From NCBI GenBank assembly GCA_018399255.1, contig JAGYPA010000022.1:1-52491 (forward strand): a stretch of 52,491 bases of DNA. The letters run 5' to 3'. Source of the stretch: Spirochaetales bacterium. Lineage in GTDB: Bacteria > Spirochaetota > Spirochaetia > JABMQR01. The number at the start of each line of letters is the position of its first letter. The stretch's first letter is position 1. Made by a program: the position numbers and the translations under genes. The notes beneath the pieces were generated by a model that saw only the letters and a list, made by a program, of their open reading frames with translations, was not told the origin of the DNA and searched no databases. This document shows positions 46,699 to 52,491 of the stretch, in pieces.

Positions 46699-47688
46699 CT
46701 AGCTGCAGCAGGTAGCCGCCATGACGGCTTTAATGGTGTGCATCCTGTTCTCTGCTTCATCAAAAACTACAGAATGACTGCTCCTGAAGACTTCATCGGT
46801 TACTTCCATCTCCTCGAGTCCATACTTTTGAGCAACATCACGCCCTATTTCAGTCTCGAGGTCATGAAAAGCGGGGAGACAATGTTCAAAGATCACGTTT
46901 GGATTACCTGAAGCTCTGATTACATCCATGGAAACCTGATAGGGCTTAAGCAAGCCTATGCGCTCAGCAAACTTGTCATCCTCTCCCATGGAAACCCAGA
47001 CATCGGTATAGATGACATCTGCTCCCTTCACAGCCTCATGGAGATCACTGCTCCATCCGATTTCAGCTCCGGTCTCTTTTCCCAGCACCTGCATCGCATT
47101 CAGCATGCTTTCGTCAGGATGCAGCTCTTCCGGGCAGGCTGCAGTAAAATCCATTCCGAGTTTGGCTGCCCCGATCATGAGTGAAGTGGCAACATTATTT
47201 CGGCCATCGCCGACAAATACCAGTTTCATTTCATGAAAGGGTTTTCCAAGATGTTCCTTCGCTGTCATGAAGTCAGCAAGAACCTGGGTTGGATGGTAGG
47301 TGTCGGTCAATCCGTTCCATACCGGTACTCCGGACCATCGAGCCAGGGCTTCAACGGTTTCCTGCTTGTACCCGCGGAATTCGATGCCGTCGTAGAATCG
47401 GCCAAGAACTCTAGCGGTATCTTCCATAGATTCTTTTTTTCCCATCTGACTGTTGCTCAGATAGGTTACCCGGGCTCCTTCGTCAAAGGCTGCCACCTCA
47501 AAGGCACAGCGGGTCCGGGTTGAAGCTTTATCGAAAAGCAGGACGATATTCTTTCCCTCAAGCAGATCACCCTTTCGTCCGGAGCGTTTCCTTTCCTTAA
47601 GCTCTATGGCATAATCGATCAGGTAGGAAATTTCTTCGGCCGTAAAGTCGAGAAGAGTCAGCAGACTCCTTCCTTTCAGGTCAGTCAT
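46699..47688 (-). CDS. arcB: Ornithine carbamoyltransferase (catabolic, ArcB-like)
   Basis: In the arginine deiminase pathway it converts citrulline and phosphate to ornithine and carbamoyl phosphate. 329 residues; carbamoyl-phosphate motif STRTRCAFE at about 56-64, [46 protein letters not shown], and ornithine/active-site HCLPAFHD near 265. Length and the context next to arcA favour the catabolic type, though the fold is shared with biosynthetic ArgF. 20 bp after arcA on the same strand. Confidence 0.93.
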   Translation of the reverse strand: MTDLKGRSLLTLLDFTAEEISYLIDYAIELKERKRSGRKGDLLEGKNIVLLFDKASTRTRCAFEVAAFDEGARVTYLSNSQMGKKESMEDTARVLGRFYDGIEFRGYKQETVEALARWSGVPVWNGLTDTYHPTQVLADFMTAKEHLGKPFHEMKLVFVGDGRNNVATSLMIGAAKLGMDFTAACPEELHPDESMLNAMQVLGKETGAEIGWSSDLHEAVKGADVIYTDVWVSMGEDDKFAERIGLLKPYQVSMDVIRASGNPNVIFEHCLPAFHDLETEIGRDVAQKYGLEEMEVTDEVFRSSHSVVFDEAENRMHTIKAVMAATCCS

Positions 47689-47707
47689 GTACGTTCCGCT
47701 CCTTTCA

Positions 47708-49030
47708 CTAAATAGTTTCCCTGAACAGCGGCATGCTCATGCACCGGGGGCCTCCGCGCCCGCGCACCAGTTCTGAACCCCGTATGGGTAAAACTGTTAT
47801 GCCATGCTTTTCAAGGGTATCATTTGATACCATATTCCGGCGGTATGTGACAACCACCCCCGGGGCAATGGCCAGGGTATTTGTGCTGTCATTCCACTGT
47901 TCACGTGCAGCCGTTATTCTGTCACCGCCGCCGGTTTTTATCAAGTCGACAGCCGGCAGTTTGAGCGATTTTTTTAGAGCTTGTTCCAAACCCCGCTCCG
48001 GTGCTACCCTGAGATTCCGCCTGCTTCCACGCGTAAGCGTAAAAACCTTCAAGTTCGGCTCTACTCCAGGGTAGATCGTGAACTTATCATGGTCTACCAT
48101 CGTAAAGACGGTATCAAGATGCATGTAGGCGCGGGTAAAGGGAATCTGAACCACCAGAACTTTGCGAAAAGCTGGATAGTCAGGTGCTGTGCTGCCGCCG
48201 CCTTCAAGAATTCTATCGGCAAGCTCTTCTATTGCCCAGGCTTCAGTGCGGGCACTGCAGCCAAGAGCGATGGTTTCTCTATCGAGTACCAGTATATCTC
48301 CCCCTTCAATACTGCTTCCTTCGGCATAGCCTTCGAGAAGATACGAACCGACGGACTTCGCGGTAACACTGCCCTCATCGAGGAACAGGGGATGATTACG
48401 CATAATTGCTGAGAGAATAATGCTCTCCCGCTTTCTGGCATCGGTTTTCATGGTATTTATTGAACATCGGCTGCCGATAACTGAACCTGGATCACGCGTG
48501 AAATAGAGGTTCGGCAGAGGGTTGATGTAGAAAGGATACTCATCCCTGATATAGTAGGAGAGGTCCCGCATCCCCGCCGGCCGGTCCTGAACGAGTTCAC
48601 TCTTGCGTACGCCCCCAATGAGGTGACGGGTAAGCTCTTCATTCTGCATTCCATCGAGATAGCCGTAAATGAGATCCCGCAGATGGCGATCGGGTATACG
48701 GCTCTCTTCGAGGGTCTGCCTGATAAGATATTGCCGCATCTCAGAATTCTGTATCGTTTCATTAAGCAGCTTTTCAATATAGAGCACTTCACTGCCGCTG
48801 CCGCGAAGGGTATCTGCAAAGGCGTCATGTTCTTCCTGCATGCTGGAGAGAAAAGGGATGTCTTCAAAGAGCATGGCATCGAGGTACTGCGGAGTAAGGG
48901 ATTCCAGTTCATTTCCCGGACGGTGGAGGATAACGCTCTTCAGCTCCCCAATTTCTGAAAAAACCTGGATGCGGTGCCTGTCACGCTGCTCCGCCTGCAG
49001 GTCCTGCTGCTTTTCCTCTCCCTGGTGCAT
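47708..49030 (-). CDS. arcA: Arginine deiminase
   Basis: Converts arginine to citrulline and ammonia. 440 residues, slightly longer than the usual 410; a polar N-terminal stretch of about 25 residues precedes the family start ([24 protein letters not shown]). [94 protein letters not shown] with the catalytic His, and the nucleophile Cys430 in [12 protein letters not shown]. With arcB this gives ATP-linked arginine breakdown, but carbamate kinase (arcC) is not in the window. Confidence 0.95.
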   Translation of the reverse strand: MHQGEEKQQDLQAEQRDRHRIQVFSEIGELKSVILHRPGNELESLTPQYLDAMLFEDIPFLSSMQEEHDAFADTLRGSGSEVLYIEKLLNETIQNSEMRQYLIRQTLEESRIPDRHLRDLIYGYLDGMQNEELTRHLIGGVRKSELVQDRPAGMRDLSYYIRDEYPFYINPLPNLYFTRDPGSVIGSRCSINTMKTDARKRESIILSAIMRNHPLFLDEGSVTAKSVGSYLLEGYAEGSSIEGGDILVLDRETIALGCSARTEAWAIEELADRILEGGGSTAPDYPAFRKVLVVQIPFTRAYMHLDTVFTMVDHDKFTIYPGVEPNLKVFTLTRGSRRNLRVAPERGLEQALKKSLKLPAVDLIKTGGGDRITAAREQWNDSTNTLAIAPGVVVTYRRNMVSNDTLEKHGITVLPIRGSELVRGRGGPRCMSMPLFRETI

Positions 49031-49076
49031 ACCATTATCCTCCCGTAAAACTACTCTCGAAAATACTGAACCGCTG

Positions 49077-49778
49077 CTAAAAGAACCTCTTCAGTCCGTT
49101 TCCCTTGCGTTTTCCCTCTTTTTCCGGAAGCTTGTCTCCGGTAAACCGGGCTATGTCATCAGGACTACCGGAAACAAGGAGTATTTCACCCTCTGTAAAC
49201 GTATAATCTCCGGAAACCAGATGCTGATAGCTCTCATTATGTTTCAGGGCAATAATATTCAAACCCGATTTCCTCCGCAAGTCTGCTTCCACCACAGTTC
49301 TTCCCGCAAGTTTGGCCGGTGCTTTCACTTGGGCAATTATCAGGTCCTCTGCTATGGGAAAATAACCGAACAGTGCATCTGAGGCTATCATCGGGGCAAG
49401 CCGCTTAGCAGCTTCACGGTTTGGAAAAACGACGATATCAACTCCGATTATTTCCAGGATCTCTCCATGCTGAGCCGATTCGGCCTTGGCAATAAGCTGC
49501 TTGACACCCATTTTCTTAAGATAATTAGCGACAAGAATTGAAACCTCGATACTGTCGCCCAGGTCTATGATTGCGGCATCTATTGATTCAGGGACTAGAC
49601 GGTTAATGGTCTCTTCGTTCATGGCATCGGCTATATAAGCACTGGTTACCCTGTCCTTGATTGATTCCACGAGTTCACGTTTCTTGTCGATTACCAATAT
49701 CTCACAATCGTAATTTTCAAACTCATCCAGCATGAATTTTCCAAAATTGCTCATTCCAATTATTGCAAATTGTTTCAT
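49077..49778 (-). CDS. ktrA: Potassium uptake regulatory subunit KtrA/TrkA (RCK)
   Basis: Cytoplasmic ring-forming regulator of the KtrB channel. 233 residues: RCK_N at about 1-125 with nucleotide-binding FAIIGMSNFGKFMLDEF and acidic end of strand 2 (LVIDKKRE); DLGDSIEVSILVANYLKKMGV; RCK_C at about 140-215 (PIAEDLIIAQVKAPAKLAGRTVVEADLRRKSGLNIIALKH), the part that binds c-di-AMP in some bacteria. The ATG overlaps the ktrB stop (TGATG), so the two subunits are translationally coupled. Confidence 0.92.
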   Translation of the reverse strand: MKQFAIIGMSNFGKFMLDEFENYDCEILVIDKKRELVESIKDRVTSAYIADAMNEETINRLVPESIDAAIIDLGDSIEVSILVANYLKKMGVKQLIAKAESAQHGEILEIIGVDIVVFPNREAAKRLAPMIASDALFGYFPIAEDLIIAQVKAPAKLAGRTVVEADLRRKSGLNIIALKHNESYQHLVSGDYTFTEGEILLVSGSPDDIARFTGDKLPEKEGKRKGNGLKRFF

Positions 49779-51118
49779 CAGCCTATCAATACCTCCTCTT
49801 CTGGAAATTCCACCTCTTCGTGGTCGTCACGGAACAATGGGATCGAAAGTGATATCAGCCCGACCCGTCCGGCAAACATAGTAAGTATTATAATGCCTTT
49901 CCCGGCTGCTGAGAGCTCCGGAGTCAGGCCTGTTGACAATCCGACAGTTCCAAAGGCGGAAAAGCTCTCAAATGCTATACTCATAAACTGGCCCGTTCCG
50001 CCGCCGGCTCCGTTCATTTCCGTGAGGGTAAGAAAAAAAGTTGAAAGCACCAGAATTGCCACCGCTTTTGTCATGAACAGGATAGAACGCGTTACGGTTT
50101 TCTGTGACAGGGCCCGATCCCGCAGCCGGATTCGGCCATGCCAGTCAATTTCCTTGAGCATCGCCATGAGGACGATGACGAACGTAGTAGTTTTTATTCC
50201 TCCGGCGATGGATGCAGGAGATCCTCCGATAACCATCAGGATCATTGTCAGAAATTTTGAAGAACCGGTGAGTTCATTCTGATCAAGGGTATTAAATCCT
50301 GCAGTTCGCGGCGTTATTGACTGAAACAGGGCGTTTACTATCTTGCGGCCGGTCCCCATTTCAGCAAGGGTATTACGATACTCCATCAGATAAAAAGCGG
50401 CAGCACCGATACCGATAAGTGCCAACGTTGTTACCAGAACTATTATGGTATGTAGTGAGAAACGTTTTTTCTTTTTAAAAAATACATTCGTCACATCTTT
50501 GAAGACCAGAAAGCCAAGACCTCCAATGATGATCAGGAGCATGATGATTATCAGGATATACGGGTCAGCGGCATATCCAGCCAGACTGTCGGAAAAAAGG
50601 GAAAAGCCGGCATTGCAGAATGCGGAAATGGAATGAAAGATCGCCGTAAAAAGGGCAGTCCCTTCCGGAACTGTCTGCCTGAACCTCAGCCAAAGCAGAA
50701 ATGCTCCCACAGCCTCAACTGAAAAGGTCAAGACCAGGATATTGCGAAGTATATGATGGGCCTGGAATTCGATGGATTCCAGATAGTACTTTTTCACCAT
50801 CTTCATATCCCGCAGTGATACTTTGCGATCCCTCACCGAGACAAAGAACATCGTGGTAAAGGTCAGTATCCCGAGCCCGCCAAACTGGATAAGAAAAAGG
50901 ATTACCCCTTTTCCAAAGCTTGAATACAGGGCGGTGTCAACAGTTATAAGCCCGGTTACGCAAACGGCAGAAACCGAAGTGAAGAGGGCATCCAGCAGAC
51001 CAAGGCGCGGATTCCCGTTCCATGCTGCGGGCAGATAGAGCAGTATGGTCCCGATTGCTGTCAAGGTGAGAAAGTATCCGAATAGGGCTGCTCGTTCTGA
51101 AGTTCTTTGTCGAATCAT
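49778..51118 (-). CDS. ktrB: Potassium uptake transmembrane subunit KtrB/TrkH
   Basis: Ion-conducting subunit, 446 residues, four M1-P-M2 repeats. Selectivity-filter type loops: FTSVSAVCVTGLITVD, FHSISAFCNAGFSLFS, FQSITPRTAGFNTLD, FESFSAFGTVGLSTGLTP, each with the conserved Gly. Length and KtrA pairing favour the Ktr (Na+-dependent) form rather than TrkH. First gene of the pair; start at 51118 (MIRQRTSERA). It likely works in osmotic adaptation. Confidence 0.93.
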   Translation of the reverse strand: MIRQRTSERAALFGYFLTLTAIGTILLYLPAAWNGNPRLGLLDALFTSVSAVCVTGLITVDTALYSSFGKGVILFLIQFGGLGILTFTTMFFVSVRDRKVSLRDMKMVKKYYLESIEFQAHHILRNILVLTFSVEAVGAFLLWLRFRQTVPEGTALFTAIFHSISAFCNAGFSLFSDSLAGYAADPYILIIIMLLIIIGGLGFLVFKDVTNVFFKKKKRFSLHTIIVLVTTLALIGIGAAAFYLMEYRNTLAEMGTGRKIVNALFQSITPRTAGFNTLDQNELTGSSKFLTMILMVIGGSPASIAGGIKTTTFVIVLMAMLKEIDWHGRIRLRDRALSQKTVTRSILFMTKAVAILVLSTFFLTLTEMNGAGGGTGQFMSIAFESFSAFGTVGLSTGLTPELSAAGKGIIILTMFAGRVGLISLSIPLFRDDHEEVEFPEEEVLIG

Positions 51119-51350
51119 ACGATGGAAACTCTATTACAATAGATAAGGTAATGCAAGGTGGTTATCCGCTATCGGGGAGTCCATTTTTCTATTCAACACC
51201 TGTTTCTGCGACTGTTCTGCGACTGTTCTGCGGAATTTTTAAATTTTTTTGATTTTTTTCCTGATTTTTGAATTTTTCCCCCTTTTTTTTCAGTTAATAA
51301 GTATGGGGGCTGAAAGAAGCCTTACTCATATTTTACCCAAAGGAGTCTCT
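51119..51350. repeat. AT-rich intergenic region with 11-bp tandem repeat
   Basis: No gene seen. TTCTGCGACTG at 51204-51214 and 51215-51225 plus a partial copy, then a strongly T-rich tract (51236-51292). The region separates divergent genes ktrB and the orphan gene. Confidence 0.8.
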
Positions 51351-52205
51351 ATGAAATTTAATGCAAAGTTTTCCCATCTCCATGTGGACATGAATCCTCG
51401 CGGCAGCCGCAACAGCTCTTCAAAGAAACAGTCTAATTCAGGAGAACGCAGAAAATCCGACTACGACAGCACTTGGGGGTATATAAGCAGTGCTGGGGTT
51501 CCCAGTCGAGTACCAGTAGATCCCGACTTTATTATTACGTTTTTGAATTTCAACTTCGATGTTTTTATAGATTTTTCAGATGCAGTTTTAACCTCAGCTG
51601 GTATCGATCGATTGGAAGAATCCTTCATGGATTCTGAAACTCTGATGAATACCGAATTTGTAAAGCCCGCTGAAGTTGTCTATACCGCTAAGGGAAATCC
51701 CATCGGTGTTACTATGTTTGCTACGGGCAAATCTGGTAAGAAATACCGTATTGTTATTTGTCCAGTCAGTAATCAGTTTACCGAAGAAGATATTGACTCT
51801 GTAAGCGATTATTTCGGTAAAAGGGATCCCTCATTGAATCGCAGAAATGGAGTTTCGCCAGAACTTCATATTATTCTGCTTATGAACCATGAAGTGCTCT
51901 GTAATGATGATAGGATGAACAGTTCCCTAAAAAGGCTGTTGTACTCAAACGTTCATGTGTACGATAAGGATATAGATTCAGAGTTGTTTTATACCCACAT
52001 TTTGCAGATCCCTCTGGTTTTTTCTCCAAAAGCGCAGAATGTGGATCCTGATGTTGCTTTGCTTCTTTGGGCTTTTGCTAAGACTGCTTCACCTGACTTT
52101 AATGGTACTACTGAGGATTTCGTTGATCCTTTGCCGATAATGAGCAGAGTATATGACGCATATAAAATATTTTGGAGTGTTGTTGGAAACGAAGGAATCA
52201 GATAA
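51351..52205 (+). CDS. Orphan protein of unknown function, 284 residues
   Basis: Start ATG 51351 (MKFNAKFSHLHVDMN) follows AAAGGAG; the longer frame from 51249 is not supported. No signal peptide or membrane helix. Residues about 14-45 are low-complexity Ser/Lys/Arg; the rest is a mixed alpha/beta sequence (FIITFLNFNFDVFIDFSDAVLTSAGIDRLEES, GNPIGVTMFATGKSGKKYRIVICPVS, LHIILLMNHEVL, LPIMSRVYDAYKIFWSVVG). I recognise no family. It uses more A/T-ending codons than neighbouring genes and is followed by a hairpin-rich repeat, so it may be acquired DNA. Confidence 0.7.
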   Translation: MKFNAKFSHLHVDMNPRGSRNSSSKKQSNSGERRKSDYDSTWGYISSAGVPSRVPVDPDFIITFLNFNFDVFIDFSDAVLTSAGIDRLEESFMDSETLMNTEFVKPAEVVYTAKGNPIGVTMFATGKSGKKYRIVICPVSNQFTEEDIDSVSDYFGKRDPSLNRRNGVSPELHIILLMNHEVLCNDDRMNSSLKRLLYSNVHVYDKDIDSELFYTHILQIPLVFSPKAQNVDPDVALLLWAFAKTASPDFNGTTEDFVDPLPIMSRVYDAYKIFWSVVGNEGIR

Positions 52206-52253
52206 TCAGGAAAAAACCGAGTCGAGGGGGTGTTGAGAAGAACAACAGCGGTA

Positions 52254-52491
52254 TGGACCTCAGGATAAAAAAAAAGCCTGGCAACGGCTGAACGCATCAG
52301 GCTGCGTTCAGCTTGGGAGAAATCTGCGATTTCTCCTCACCTCGTGAACGCGTTTCCTGCGCTTCCATTTTCCAGGTTTCTCTTTGCTCTTTCCCTTCCC
52401 GCGTTCCCTGCTTGCCCGCATGCGCGTTCCCGGGTCATCTTAGACTGGTATGTTTTATCCTGAGGTCCACTGCATGGACCTCAGGATAAAA
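52254..52491. mobile_element. MITE-like hairpin-rich repeat with 17-bp terminal inverted repeats
   Basis: TGGACCTCAGGATAAAA at 52254-52270 has its exact inverse TTTTATCCTGAGGTCCA at 52453-52469, bounding a 216-bp unit without a gene. After CTGCA a further direct copy of the first end runs from 52475 to the last base. Inside are perfect hairpins GCTGAACGCA-tcaggc-TGCGTTCAGC (52287-52312) and GGAGAAATC-tgc-GATTTCTCC (52316-52336). This looks like a non-autonomous mobile or structured repeat, perhaps in tandem copies beyond the window. Confidence 0.65.

Noticed and set aside
52206..52491. Integron attC site or cassette array
   Set aside because: The hairpins lack the GTTRRRY and RYYYAAC core sites, and no integrase is visible.

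Overview
The window looks like a chromosomal segment of a free-living, saccharolytic spirochete (Spirochaetaceae-like). This rests on protein style: export signals ending in FASG/AGG before acidic tails, a large outer-membrane protein of a type I associate with Spirochaeta/Treponema, a lipoprotein beta-propeller, and a moderate GC content. I cannot name the species. The window ends exactly at the end of a palindromic repeat, so it may end at a contig break.

Layout. (1) 84-8027, minus strand: a galactoside-utilisation operon made of an ABC sugar-binding protein, two permeases, GH2 beta-galactosidase and GH4 alpha-galactosidase. The ATPase is not here. A divergent AraC-type regulator (8299 onward) is broken after its sensing domain. 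(2) 9140-9829: a broken peroxiredoxin gene. (3) 9983-17653, minus strand: a complete histidine operon in the enterobacterial order hisL-G-D-C-B-H-A-F-IE. A leader peptide with four consecutive His codons and a terminator hairpin precede hisG. hisG, hisD, hisC and the bifunctional hisB are riddled with frameshifts, while hisH, hisA, hisF and hisIE are intact. (4) 17680-19640: further degraded DNA, including a DUF308-like membrane protein and the 5' part of an outer-membrane protein whose 3' part is intact. (5) 20706-26127: exported MsrB, a GNAT protein, a PQQ-type propeller lipoprotein, ThrH and an OlsB-like acyltransferase. (6) 26365-30090, plus strand: an Rrf2 regulator with cysK, metY and metA, a cysteine/methionine block using O-acetylhomoserine. 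(7) 30095-37588, minus strand: a GNAT-histidine kinase fusion, two TetR regulators, and an OmpR regulator / PDZ protein / histidine kinase set. (8) 37711-40060, plus strand: a candidate small RNA with its own promoter and terminator, then pgl and zwf. (9) 40106-43128, minus strand: aldo/keto reductase, an RmuC-like protein and a methyltransferase. (10) 43230-49030: a YfcC-type transporter, M20 peptidase and DUF6951-like protein (plus) facing arcB and arcA (minus), an arginine-catabolism block without carbamate kinase. (11) 49077-51118: KtrA/KtrB potassium uptake. (12) 51351-52491: an orphan gene and a hairpin-rich repeat with terminal inverted repeats.

Two themes run through the window. Short tandem duplications (7-21 bp units, 2-5 copies) occur at about eleven places, in genes and between them. 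Gene decay is confined to two patches (about 8740-9830 and 12935-19640) whose edges fall at or inside genes. Because the damage is mostly single- and double-base indels with protein sequence conserved between them, either recent inactivation or a low-quality consensus could explain it; reads are needed to decide.
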